Shown piece after piece: positions 49,941 through 58,940 of a stretch of DNA of 64,000 nucleotides (its first letter is position 1; the number at the start of each line of letters is the position of its first letter). The notes beneath the pieces were generated by a model that saw nothing but the letters and a program-made list of their open reading frames with translations, had not been told where the DNA came from and did not search any database. A program made the translations under genes and the position numbers. The DNA comes from a bacterium 336/3 (GTDB lineage: Bacteria; Bacteroidota; Bacteroidia; Cytophagales; Thermonemataceae). The DNA lies in NCBI GenBank assembly GCA_001281695.1, contig LJIE01000001.1, forward strand, positions 2,122,586 to 2,186,585, in the 5' to 3' direction.

Positions 49941-50408
49941 ATGAGAATTTAGTTTTTTCCAGAAAACAATTTTATGCTCACCTTCTTGATAAAAATCTCT
50001 AATAATAGCTTCTCTTTGATATTGTAGTTTATCATAAAATTTACGAGTCTGTTCAAAGTTTGGAAGACTGGATGTTTCTACGATTAATATTCGTCCTCCT
50101 TGTCTTTGTAATGTTTCTTCGATGTATGTCATCAGTTCTGAACCAATACCACGACCCTGAAAATCTTTATGAATAGCAATTAAATAGACATTGTATGTTC
50201 TATCAGTTACTTTTTCAGGGGCATAAAAAGCGACAGCAACTGGTTTATTATCAATCTCTTTAGTTATCCAAACTTCTTGTGTATTTTGCCCATCAAGAAA
50301 ACTTTGTACCATTTCATCTAATAGTTCAGATGGAAATAATTCAGTTGAATGGATAACATTTTTTAACTCTTGAATATCATTTTGGGTAATTGTACGAATT
50401 TCTGCCAT
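49938..50408 (-). CDS. GNAT-family N-acetyltransferase
   Basis: A 156-residue acetyltransferase. The acetyl-CoA binding motif A is AIHKDFQGRGIGSELMTYIEETL (Q/RxxGxG/A as QGRGIG). Motif B region ETSSLPNFEQTRKFYDKLQYQREAIIRDFYQEGEHKIVF completes the fold. The substrate is unknown. It lies downstream of an AraC gene on the same strand, separated by 38 bases. Confidence 0.88.
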   Translation of the reverse strand: MAEIRTITQNDIQELKNVIHSTELFPSELLDEMVQSFLDGQNTQEVWITKEIDNKPVAVAFYAPEKVTDRTYNVYLIAIHKDFQGRGIGSELMTYIEETLQRQGGRILIVETSSLPNFEQTRKFYDKLQYQREAIIRDFYQEGEHKIVFWKKLNSH

Positions 50409-50446
50409 TTTCTTGATTTTAGAAGATTAATGTTTTGGCAAAAATG

Positions 50447-51172
50447 CTACTTCCTATTTGTTAAAACTTGTAAGATTCTGCTATTATATACTTTTGAGGG
50501 TGTAATGCCTAACATTGCTTTAAAAACATTGCTAAAGTGAGGTTGGTCGTAAAAGCCATTGTTAATCAATGTAGAAAAAAGGTCTTCTTTGGTATATAAA
50601 TGCTCTTCAACAGTTTTCTTAATTTTGCTCCAAACAAAATACTTTTTTAAAGATATCCCAACGTTTTGTTTAAATAAATGCGAAAGCCTACTTTCTGATA
50701 AATTTACTGTATCTATAAGCTCATGAATCATAGAAAAATAGTTCATCTCATGAGTATTCATGAGTGTAATGGCTTTCAATACTCTATCATCATATTTAAG
50801 GGAAGTATTGGTTTTATATAAAGCTTCTATGATTTCATTTACACTATTTTCGCTCATAAAACTTCCTTGTTGGACATATAAACCATCAGATAAAATAATA
50901 CACATATTATTCAATATTTCTTGAAGCCCTCCATGATGTTCAACCATTATGATTTTTAATTCACTTTGGGAAGCAATTAGTTTATGCTTTTTATTAGAAT
51001 CAATGATGGCAAAATGTAAATGAGAATATTCTTTCACATTATCGAAAATAGAAAATGTTCCATTTTCTGCATAAATAATTTCGACAGGAGGATGAGAATG
51101 AAAATCTGTTTCAAAATAGCCAAATCTACTGATATAAATACCTTTTTCTGTATTAAAGTCAATTACTTGCAT
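50447..51172 (-). CDS. AraC-family transcriptional regulator
   Basis: A 241-residue cupin-plus-AraC protein. The N-terminal sensor has FHSHPPVEIIYAENGTFSIFD, a typical cupin/AraC ligand-binding start. The C-terminal HTH pair contains LIDTVNLSESRLSHLFKQNVGISLKKYFVWSKI and LINNGFYDQPHFSNVFKAMLGITPSKV. It begins nine bases after the exonuclease gene. The ligand is unknown. Confidence 0.88.
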   Translation of the reverse strand: MQVIDFNTEKGIYISRFGYFETDFHSHPPVEIIYAENGTFSIFDNVKEYSHLHFAIIDSNKKHKLIASQSELKIIMVEHHGGLQEILNNMCIILSDGLYVQQGSFMSENSVNEIIEALYKTNTSLKYDDRVLKAITLMNTHEMNYFSMIHELIDTVNLSESRLSHLFKQNVGISLKKYFVWSKIKKTVEEHLYTKEDLFSTLINNGFYDQPHFSNVFKAMLGITPSKVYNSRILQVLTNRK

Positions 51173-51181
51173 AATTATAGT

Positions 51182-52558
51182 TTAATCGTAACTCAATACT
51201 TTATCGTGGCTTACTTCAAGGTATTGTCTGATGATTTTCTGTGTATCTCGATTGTCTTGTCTGTTTTCAATAAAGTCTTTAGCTAAACGAGCAGGCGTAT
51301 TTTTGAGTGTTTCTGTATCTACGAAACCAAAACCCAAATATCTGCCATTTTCTATACAGACCAAAGAATGTTCTTCTTGGGTTCTACCTTTGCCCACAAT
51401 CACGAAATTGGGCTTTTTAAACTGACTTAGTAGAGCAACGACCTTTTCTACACGCTGATTGTATTTTTCAAAATCTTCTTCGCCTATACAAGCACCTGCA
51501 CATTCACCTACTCTGTGTCCAAAACAAGCTCCAGCATGTCTGTACATATCACAGAATTTTTGACATAACTCATATTTTTGCTGATATTTTTCAATAATCA
51601 AACGAGCCACAGATGCCGATTCTGTAAAGTAAATGGGCATTTTGCCAGCTTTAATTTTATCTGCATACAAATGCAAATAGCCTTCGGTGTCTTTTCTGAC
51701 AAAAATTCCATAATTATAACTGCTTCGGCGTTGAGCCTTATTGAAGCGAGGTGTATAAAGTTTAATTTCTTCAGATTCGAGCAATAAAGCAACCAATTCG
51801 CTACCAGTAATGGTGTAACTAATATCAGCAATGGTATCTTTGAGTTCTGCTGATTTTCTGTTTTTGTTAAACAGCTGAAAATGAGATGCAATACGTTTTT
51901 TGATATTTCTGCTTTTGCCTATATAAATCACATTGCCTGTATCATCATGAAAGTAATACACACCTGTTTCTTCAGGTAGTTCGTTTACTTGCTCTCTCTG
52001 GATTTTGGGTGGGAGTGTAGCAAATTTAACTTCTTCATCTATAATGTCATTATCAAACTGACTTTCATTGATGTGAATCAGACGACTAAGCAATTTTGCA
52101 GTTGCTTCGGCGTCACCTTTAGCTCTGTGTCTGTCTTTTACTTTGATATCAATGCTATTACAAAGTTTACCTAGAGAATAAGAAGGTAACCCAGGTATCA
52201 GTTTTCTGCTTAAGCGTACAGTACAAAGCGTTTTACGGTTATAATTGAAACCCAGACTTTTGAATTCTCCTTTGAGAAAAGAGTAATCAAAATGTACATT
52301 GTGGGCTACAAAAATGTGTCCTTCTGTAAATTCAACAATATCTTTTGCAATTTCATAAAACTTAGGAGCATCCTCAACCATACTATTGGTAATGCCTGTA
52401 AGTTTTGTAATGAAATCGGGAATATATCTTTCTGGATTTATAAGAGAAGTATAAGCATCTACAATTTTTTCTCCATCATGTAAATAAATGGCTATTTCAA
52501 TGATACGGTCGTAGTCTGGCTTGCTTCCTGTAGTTTCTATATCTACAACAGCATACAT
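51182..52558 (-). CDS. DEDD exonuclease fused to a GIY-YIG nuclease (PolC epsilon/UvrC-N-like)
   Basis: A 458-residue two-nuclease protein. The N-terminal DnaQ-like 3'-5' exonuclease (1-170) has Asp6/Glu8 in VVDIETTGSKPDYDRIIEIAI, Asp in HNVHFDYSFLKGEF and HRAKGDAEATAKLL. After a linker, a GIY-YIG domain begins at about 195 (LPEETGVYYFHDDTGNVIYIGKSRNIKKRI). The C-terminal third has a Cys cluster (CQKFCDMYRHAGACFGHRVGECAGAC) as in the UvrC-like Cho homologues. Such fusions are taken to work in DNA repair. Full-length uvrC also lies in this window. Confidence 0.93.
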   Translation of the reverse strand: MYAVVDIETTGSKPDYDRIIEIAIYLHDGEKIVDAYTSLINPERYIPDFITKLTGITNSMVEDAPKFYEIAKDIVEFTEGHIFVAHNVHFDYSFLKGEFKSLGFNYNRKTLCTVRLSRKLIPGLPSYSLGKLCNSIDIKVKDRHRAKGDAEATAKLLSRLIHINESQFDNDIIDEEVKFATLPPKIQREQVNELPEETGVYYFHDDTGNVIYIGKSRNIKKRIASHFQLFNKNRKSAELKDTIADISYTITGSELVALLLESEEIKLYTPRFNKAQRRSSYNYGIFVRKDTEGYLHLYADKIKAGKMPIYFTESASVARLIIEKYQQKYELCQKFCDMYRHAGACFGHRVGECAGACIGEEDFEKYNQRVEKVVALLSQFKKPNFVIVGKGRTQEEHSLVCIENGRYLGFGFVDTETLKNTPARLAKDFIENRQDNRDTQKIIRQYLEVSHDKVLSYD

Positions 52559-52627
52559 ATAATCAATTCAGTAATAATAGTTTTCAATATTTTTTACAAA
52601 TATCTGTAATTTTTACAGAAAAAGAAA

Positions 52628-52649
52628 ACTCTCATAAACTTATGAGAGT
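52628..52649 (-). terminator. Terminator after the imelysin-like gene
   Basis: ACTCTCATAA and TTATGAGAGT pair almost fully, and on the minus strand the hairpin is followed by a T-rich tract. It lies 32 bases past the stop at 52681. Confidence 0.75.
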
Positions 52650-52680
52650 CTCAAAAAGGAAAAATAATAAAACTATTGAG

Positions 52681-53775
52681 TTAATCTCCATCACCACTAC
52701 TAAATGTAATAGAAATGCCTAATAGAGAACTCATATCACTTTTGAAAAAACGTGTATGGCGTTGTAGTTCTGTATGCAGGTTCTCAAGTGGAGTAGGGTT
52801 CGTTTGAATCTGAACAGCTAAACTGGGTGTATTGGGAATATTATTGAGTTGGTTTTTAATCACAAGTAACTGATTTTCTGTAGAAGCAATGAGTGCATTT
52901 CCACCTTCTACACTTTCCAAATACTCCTTAAAACCAATACCATCTACACCATCTTTCGATTTTCCATACCAAACATTTTCAATGGCTTGAAAATGCAATT
53001 TTATCATATCTAAGCTTTTTCCAGAATAATAAGCCTCTGCTCTTTGAGGTTCTGCTTGGGTCTGTCCTAAACTTTTCCCTAAAGGAATTCCTAATTTTAA
53101 GTTTTTAATAGTTTCATAGCTACGAATAAATTCATTGTATAATTGAGATGTGCTACTTCCTACATCTGTACCTGTATTTTGGATAAATTCGTTATAATAA
53201 GTACCATTCCAAGCAGAAGCGACAATATCTATTCTGTTTTTAAGATTGCTGATAGCATCCCTTAAATAGTTTTTTCTTGTAGTATTAGAAAAAGTATTGA
53301 TAATATTCTGCTGATTTCCAGACCCATCAAATATGAGATATTCGATAGCCAAAAAGCCTCTTGCATCTCTGTTGAAATCATTGAAATTAGCTGTATTGTT
53401 TGCAATAGCAGTTTCTATTTTGCTTGTAGAAGCAGGAAAAGTGGCTACTTCTTCTACTAAAGATTTATTCAGTCCTTGCTCACCTGCTATGCCAAAATTA
53501 TAAGCATTGGCATACTGAAAGCTACTATAAGCATTCGTCCAAGCATTTTGCAAAGCCACCAAATTATCAGTATTGGTTGTATTTAAGAAATTATCAGAAA
53601 CAGTTTTGAGTGTATTGACCTGATTTTGCAAATCTGAATATGCAGGTTTGATAAGGTTTTGAGCATAATTTTCCAACATTTTTTTTCTGTCAAAACTATT
53701 GTTCACGTTGGAATCGGATGATTTACAAGCAACTTGTAAAAAACATACAAACAAACATAATATCAACAACCTCAT
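52681..53775 (-). CDS. Imelysin-family (M75-like) lipoprotein
   Basis: A 364-residue protein with a lipoprotein signal (LQVAC, Cys17). The imelysin helical repeat architecture is clear: LVALQNAWTNAYSSFQYANAYNFG in the first half and FKEYLESVEGG, HLQNIxNQL-like helices in the second. The family GxHxxE motif is normally GFHAIEYL; here it reads GFLAIEYL, so the histidine is replaced by leucine. Imelysins are outer-surface proteins linked to iron or haem uptake. It follows the DUF4856 gene on the same strand. Confidence 0.88.
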   Translation of the reverse strand: MRLLILCLFVCFLQVACKSSDSNVNNSFDRKKMLENYAQNLIKPAYSDLQNQVNTLKTVSDNFLNTTNTDNLVALQNAWTNAYSSFQYANAYNFGIAGEQGLNKSLVEEVATFPASTSKIETAIANNTANFNDFNRDARGFLAIEYLIFDGSGNQQNIINTFSNTTRKNYLRDAISNLKNRIDIVASAWNGTYYNEFIQNTGTDVGSSTSQLYNEFIRSYETIKNLKLGIPLGKSLGQTQAEPQRAEAYYSGKSLDMIKLHFQAIENVWYGKSKDGVDGIGFKEYLESVEGGNALIASTENQLLVIKNQLNNIPNTPSLAVQIQTNPTPLENLHTELQRHTRFFKSDMSSLLGISITFSSGDGD

Positions 53776-53877
53776 ATTTTCTGTCTTTATAATTTTAAAC
53801 TTATTTAACTTTTTTACGAAAAATTACTTTGAGAAAGGAGAAAAACTCCAGAATTCTCTCTTTTTTAAATAAAATGT

Positions 53878-55029
53878 TTATCTATTTTGTTCAGCGACCC
53901 AATTTTTCTTGAAACTTTCTATTTCTTGGTCAGTGAAGCCATAAATAGTTTTTAGTTTGCTGATAATTTGTTGTAATTTAGGTAATTCGTTGGCTGGATC
54001 AGTGATGAATTTGTATGAAGTAGGTGTTGCATTGTAAGGAGCATTCAAAAGTACCAAAACTTCCTCAATTTGAGTATCTGTAATTTTTTTATGATTTTGA
54101 GAAATGGTTCTCCACCCATGTATGAATCCTACACACTCACCATAGGCATGCAAAGCAGAAGCTTTCTGATTGTCAGTAGTAGTGGTTTGGCTCATGGTAG
54201 AAATTACGCTGTGGCAATAGTTGATTACTGTTGCAGCATTGATTTTCTCCCAAATTAATTTGATTTCAGCAATGGCTTCATCACGTTCTTTGTTGTAGTC
54301 TTTTCCTGCTTTAAGGGCTGCTTGTAGCTTTAAAAACTGCTTTTGAATTTGAATATACAAACTATTTGCATCATTGATATCACTTCTACGAGAGGCATAA
54401 TTAGCCATAGCTTTATCTCTGTTTTCAACAGCTACATTGTTTGAACCAGAATTGGCAAATGCAGGGGTAGCTCCAAAAATAGCCAAAAGTTGGTCAGTAG
54501 TAGCAGTTGTGATAGCAGTGCCATCTATCAGATCTGTGGCATGTTTGTATAAAACAGCCCCAAATTGCCCTTTTTCAATCAATTGCTCCATTTCTAAACC
54601 ATTCTCATCAAAAAGATAAGCACTTGAGCCTGTACCAAATACGCCACCTTGCCCTGTTGGAGTATTGCTGGGCGTATAAGTGCCACCACTTGCTTTGGCA
54701 AGTTCATCAAACCAGCCATTTGTACCTTCCAATTTACTTTTATAATAGGTTGTAATAATATTTGCAAGACTTGGGTTGCCAGTTGTAAATAAATTATCCA
54801 AAGCTGATTTTGAAACAGTTGTACTCAAAGTACGCCCTTTTTTAGCTTCGTTGGTTATATTGGTCAGTTGTGTAACAACAGCTATCTGAGTAGTTGCATT
54901 GGTAGCAAACCCACTGCCATCATAAGCTGTAGGGATTTGTAAAGCAGGGCGTGCTTCATCTTTTTTACAAGAAAATGCTAAAACACCCACAGTAAGTAAA
55001 GGTAAAATAGTTTTGTGTAATGATAACAT
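53878..55029 (-). CDS. DUF4856-domain lipoprotein
   Basis: A 383-residue protein with a lipoprotein signal (VLAFSC, Cys21). The region AYDGSGFATNATTQIAVVTQLTNITNEAKKG and the C-terminal TPTSYKFITDPANELPKLQQIISKLK fit the DUF4856 family. This family and imelysin-like proteins commonly appear together in Bacteroidota, often close to iron-transport genes. No TonB receptor is in the window beside it. A purine-rich tract with a hairpin lies between the two genes (53830-53860). Confidence 0.85.
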   Translation of the reverse strand: MLSLHKTILPLLTVGVLAFSCKKDEARPALQIPTAYDGSGFATNATTQIAVVTQLTNITNEAKKGRTLSTTVSKSALDNLFTTGNPSLANIITTYYKSKLEGTNGWFDELAKASGGTYTPSNTPTGQGGVFGTGSSAYLFDENGLEMEQLIEKGQFGAVLYKHATDLIDGTAITTATTDQLLAIFGATPAFANSGSNNVAVENRDKAMANYASRRSDINDANSLYIQIQKQFLKLQAALKAGKDYNKERDEAIAEIKLIWEKINAATVINYCHSVISTMSQTTTTDNQKASALHAYGECVGFIHGWRTISQNHKKITDTQIEEVLVLLNAPYNATPTSYKFITDPANELPKLQQIISKLKTIYGFTDQEIESFKKNWVAEQNR

Positions 55030-55274
55030 AATTTTATTTAGACTGATTAAAGATAAATATTTATAAAAAAATGCTTTCCTGTAAAAGCGAGAGCAAATCT
55101 AAAACATTATTTGTAATAAGTCTAAATAAAAAGATAAAAATGTTGTAAAAAAAATATAAATGATTGATAGCTAATTTAGTTAGAAACTAAGAAATCTATA
55201 AACTCTTTGGATTGTTCTTTTGAATGCAAACATTTTCAAAAAATGCTTTTACAATAAAATAATTAAAATTTGAA

Positions 55275-56159
55275 TCATTGTTCATGATTTATAATTCTCT
55301 TCTTTTGCTCTTGTCTATATTGTTTTGCAGTTTGTCCAAAGAACAGTTTAAAGATTTTGTTTAAATGGCTTTCATCTGTGTAATCCAATTCATCTGCAAT
55401 TTGTGAAATAGTTAAATTGCTATGCATAAGTCGATTTTTTACGAGATTGATTTTGTACTTTGAAATATAGTCTTTTAGAGATTCTCCTGTCTCTTCTTTA
55501 AAATATTGACTAATATAATTTTTCGATTTATAAAAATAGTCAGCTATTACCTCTATTCTAAGTTTTTCCTTCTGATAAATATTTTGTTGAATGTAAGCAA
55601 GTATATCACCTATTTCAGATTTTATATTATTGTTTTTTAAATCAGCACTTAAATTTTGTTGTATGTTTCGTGCAATTATATTGAGAAGTAAAAAGATGCT
55701 ATTTTGTACAATAGTTGCATAAAAAAAATGTTTTTCTTCCATTTCTTTTATTAATTTTCTAATAAGTATTCCTATAAATAACTTATCTTCTTCATTCCTT
55801 AAAGGTTCATGTTGTAAATAGTTTGCATTACAGAAAATTATTTCTAATTTTTTAAATAGCTCACTAAAATCCATTAAACTTTCATTAAAATGAGATTCTC
55901 TTGAAAAGTATATTTTATTAAAAGTAATAATGCAAAATCTTGTCCTCTCTTGAATTTCAAAGGAATGGTAATCTTCAGGTGTTAAAAGAAATAAACACCC
56001 TTCTTGATAGCCTTTACCATTATCGTTTAAAATATGAGTTCCTTTACCCTCTAAAATAAAGACTAGTTCAAAGAAATTGTGTCTATGAGTACCATATTCC
56101 CATTTTTCTGTTTCATATACTGAAATATCAAACTCTTGATATAGTGATAAAGATTTCAT
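55275..56159 (-). CDS. AraC-family transcriptional regulator
   Basis: A 294-residue cupin/AraC protein. The sensor part begins HRHNFFELVFILEGKGTHILNDNG, and the HTH pair is IEVIADYFYKSKNYISQYFKEETGESLKDYISKYKI and ISQIADELDYTDESHLNKIFKLFFGQTAKQYRQEQ. It is divergent from the MBL-like gene across 99 bases, suggesting that it controls that gene. The spacer contains TTACC and GGTAA half-sites that could be the operator. Confidence 0.9.
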   Translation of the reverse strand: MKSLSLYQEFDISVYETEKWEYGTHRHNFFELVFILEGKGTHILNDNGKGYQEGCLFLLTPEDYHSFEIQERTRFCIITFNKIYFSRESHFNESLMDFSELFKKLEIIFCNANYLQHEPLRNEEDKLFIGILIRKLIKEMEEKHFFYATIVQNSIFLLLNIIARNIQQNLSADLKNNNIKSEIGDILAYIQQNIYQKEKLRIEVIADYFYKSKNYISQYFKEETGESLKDYISKYKINLVKNRLMHSNLTISQIADELDYTDESHLNKIFKLFFGQTAKQYRQEQKKRIINHEQ

Positions 56160-56258
56160 TTTATAAAAATACTGTTTTAAGCTTGATTTTTACCTGTTTT
56201 TTAAGGGTAATTGATAGCAACTTTGCATCATCAAATAACAACTAAAATAGAAAAAAAA

Positions 56259-57191
56259 ATGAAAGCAATATCAATTTATTTATTAACGTTAATTTTTACA
56301 GTAATGGCTACAATTTCAGCAAATGCAAAAAATATTGGAAAAATCTATGTATTTGAAAGTGATGCAAATGGTTTTAATACCAAAACAGTTTTTTATGATG
56401 ATGGTAAGGAAGTAGTAGCTTTTGACGCTCAGTTTACTGAAGCGACAGCTCAACAAGCCATTGAGTTTTTAAGGACAAAAACTCAGAATCCAATCAAATA
56501 TTTGGTTGTTACACACCCAAATCCTGATAAATTTAACGGCATACCTGCTTTCAAGAAAGTAGGTGCAACAGTTATCATGTCCAAATTTTCAGCAAACAAT
56601 ATAGAAATGGTACATAATTATAAAAAGTATTATTTTGTTGAAATGGCTAAAATGTTTACGAATGAAACCTATCCGACACTTCCTACAGCAGATTTAACCT
56701 TTGATGAAACGTATGATATTAAATTGGCAAATGGTGGTAAAGTAAAATTAACTGAACTTAAAAAAAGTGCAATTGCCACCAATCAAACAATAGCATTTAT
56801 TGAAACAGTCAATGCTTTAGTGATTGGTGATTTAGTTCACCACAATGTTCATGCTTGGCTTGAAGGTCCAATCAATAATAATACGACAACTTACAACAAT
56901 GCCAATTGGATTAGTGTTCTAAAAATTTTAGAGTCAAAATATCCTGCTAATGTAATGGTATATGGTGGTCGTGGAGAGTCCGGAAAGTTATCAGTTGTAG
57001 TAACTCAACAAATTAGTTATTTAGAAAAAGCAGAAAAACTAACAAAAGAGTATCTTATTTCTATTGGTAATGACAAATCAAAAGTTGATTATACCCAATT
57101 GCAAAAAGTTTTTGAAAAAGCATTTCCCAATTATTCTTTAGGGTATATGATTGCTTATGGAGCTTATGGAATGGTAGGAAGTATGAAGTAA
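56259..57191 (+). CDS. Secreted metallo-beta-lactamase-fold protein with degraded metal motif
   Basis: A 310-residue protein; ATG 56259 is preferred because it opens a signal peptide (MKAISIYLLTLIFTVMATISANAK), whereas the upstream ATG does not. The MBL fold can be traced: YLVVTHPNPDKFNGIPAF in place of THxHxDHxxG, and LVIGDLVHHNVHAWL, VMVYGGRGESG. In the first motif the second and third metal-binding histidines are Asn and Lys, so zinc binding and hydrolase activity may be lost or changed. Its likely regulator is the divergent AraC gene. Confidence 0.75.
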   Translation: MKAISIYLLTLIFTVMATISANAKNIGKIYVFESDANGFNTKTVFYDDGKEVVAFDAQFTEATAQQAIEFLRTKTQNPIKYLVVTHPNPDKFNGIPAFKKVGATVIMSKFSANNIEMVHNYKKYYFVEMAKMFTNETYPTLPTADLTFDETYDIKLANGGKVKLTELKKSAIATNQTIAFIETVNALVIGDLVHHNVHAWLEGPINNNTTTYNNANWISVLKILESKYPANVMVYGGRGESGKLSVVVTQQISYLEKAEKLTKEYLISIGNDKSKVDYTQLQKVFEKAFPNYSLGYMIAYGAYGMVGSMK

Positions 57192-57218
57192 AATAATATG
57201 AATGACAGTTGCTTTTTT

Positions 57219-57247
57219 ATGGTTGATCCTATAGATCAACCATTTTT
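57219..57247. terminator. Terminator between the MBL-like and DUF1697 genes
   Basis: ATGGTTGATC and GATCAACCAT form ten pairs around CTATA, followed by a T-run on the plus strand. It is placed between convergent genes and probably works both ways. Confidence 0.85.
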
Positions 57248-57294
57248 ATTTAATTTAACAAAAACTTTAGAAATAATTTATTTGAAATTTTAGA

Positions 57295-57837
57295 TTATTT
57301 TGATAATTGAATTAAAGTGAGCATGGTGTTCCAATTGCGTGTAGTGGCTACTACTTTTAGTTTGCTTTCAAAAAAATTATTAGAGAGTTTGGATTCATTG
57401 CTGGCAACAACTAATTTCCAAAAAATACAATTTTCTACAATATAATACTCATCAGGGAGATAGCTTATTTGAGCCAGTTTTTCTTGTAAATCTTGTTTGG
57501 GAGTTTGAGAAAGAAGAGAAAAAAACACTCTTTTATAATCTTGTTGCTCCATTTCTTTAATAGGATTGAGTGCCATCAGGCGTTCTATTTCCTCTACACT
57601 TTCTACAAAAACACTAATTTGGAAGCCATATTTCTGAAAAATTGCTTCTGAAATGCTTTCGGCAATATTTTTTTTATCAACATAATCAGCCTTAAAAATT
57701 ACATTCCCACTTTGAATATAGGTATGCACTTCAGACAGACCTATATTTTCATAAATGGTTTTTAAATCAACCATGAGAATTTTATTTTTCCCACTCACAT
57801 TGATGCCCCTGAGCAATGAAATATACGTTTGCATCAT
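57295..57837 (-). CDS. DUF1697-family protein
   Basis: A 180-residue protein with the family hallmarks YISLLRGINVSGKNKILMVDLK at the N-terminus and SEVHTYIQSGNVIFKA. The C-terminus has NWNTMLTLIQL, also typical (TxRNWNT). The function of DUF1697 proteins is unknown; they are cytoplasmic. The gene overlaps the upstream SIMPL-domain gene by four bases (ATGA type), so they are co-translated, although one product is secreted and the other not. Confidence 0.9.
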   Translation of the reverse strand: MMQTYISLLRGINVSGKNKILMVDLKTIYENIGLSEVHTYIQSGNVIFKADYVDKKNIAESISEAIFQKYGFQISVFVESVEEIERLMALNPIKEMEQQDYKRVFFSLLSQTPKQDLQEKLAQISYLPDEYYIVENCIFWKLVVASNESKLSNNFFESKLKVVATTRNWNTMLTLIQLSK

Positions 57838-58823
57838 TTACTAATGATTAAAGGTTTTGCCTCACCATTTGGAGTAAGCCAAAAATACTCTTTGGCTTTG
57901 GACTCTTTTTTAACTTTGAATTTGACTTCATAAACAATCTGAATGGTAGGTTCTAAAAGCTTTTGGTTCATAACAAAATCAAAATCGTCATTGATAATAG
58001 GCTGATAATAATAAGTTGTAGTTTTTGTGGCTGGTCGGATGTCATACTTAGATGGATTTTGTTGTAAATTGGTACTTGAATACGCCTGATACGACTTATA
58101 CATATCTACAGGATAAAATACCTGAAACCCATCTACAATTTGCTTTTCGCCTATATTCAAATCTGTACCAAGCATTTCCTGATAATTCTTGATTTTTTCT
58201 TTTAAAACAGTTTTTGCTTTGGTAGCCATTTCTTTTTTTATATTCTCTAGATTACTAGAATAATAATCTACTTTTACCAAATCATATACCTCATATTCAG
58301 CACAAATACTCATAATATTCTCTAAAAGACTTGGATCTATAAATTCCACATGGATATTTTTTTGCATTTCAAAACCTTTGGGAATTTCGTTGTAGGTGCG
58401 TTTGCTAAACACTTTCTTTTCTGTTTCATACTCGTAAATAGGCACAAAAGAAATAACATCAATATATGTTTTTACATTTGGGAGAGCCTTGATTTTAGTA
58501 ATAATCTGATTGATTCGAGTATTTAAAATTTCATTGACTTCTTGAGTTGTTTTGCCAATTTGTGAAAGATTAAAAATAGCCATATAACTGTCAGCTTTTA
58601 CATTGGCTAAACCTGATACAGATACAATCATATCTCCATTGGGGTCGAAATAAAGAGGTGTGATTTGAGTATTGTATTTTCTGGGTTGCTGGTAGGTATT
58701 ATTGTAATAATTAACATTTCCAGCATCTTTATTGACGTTACCTGAGGCTCTATTGATATTACCTCTATCTTGAGCTGCTGCCAAAAATGGCAAAAACACC
58801 CATAAAAAAATGACAAATTTCAT
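57834..58823 (-). CDS. SIMPL-domain (DUF541) secreted protein
   Basis: A 329-residue protein with a signal peptide (1-18, FLAAAQ) and a low-complexity Asn-rich stretch (RGNINRASGNVNKDAGNVNYYNN). The SIMPL domain runs from about 65 to 310 (GDMIVSVSGLANVKADSYMAIFNLSQIGKTTQEV). Members are periplasmic or outer-membrane and of poorly known function. The Asn-rich repeat of G-N-[IV]-N units near residues 22-40 is unusual. It overlaps the DUF1697 gene. Confidence 0.85.
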   Translation of the reverse strand: MKFVIFLWVFLPFLAAAQDRGNINRASGNVNKDAGNVNYYNNTYQQPRKYNTQITPLYFDPNGDMIVSVSGLANVKADSYMAIFNLSQIGKTTQEVNEILNTRINQIITKIKALPNVKTYIDVISFVPIYEYETEKKVFSKRTYNEIPKGFEMQKNIHVEFIDPSLLENIMSICAEYEVYDLVKVDYYSSNLENIKKEMATKAKTVLKEKIKNYQEMLGTDLNIGEKQIVDGFQVFYPVDMYKSYQAYSSTNLQQNPSKYDIRPATKTTTYYYQPIINDDFDFVMNQKLLEPTIQIVYEVKFKVKKESKAKEYFWLTPNGEAKPLIISK

Positions 58824-58940
58824 AAAAAGTTTAGTTAGATTTTACAAAAGCAATATACAATAAAAGGTTTTTACAAAACAACAAAACTTAGTTTAAAAGC
58901 TTATATTTGAGTCTGTGTAACACTATATAATTATCAAAGT

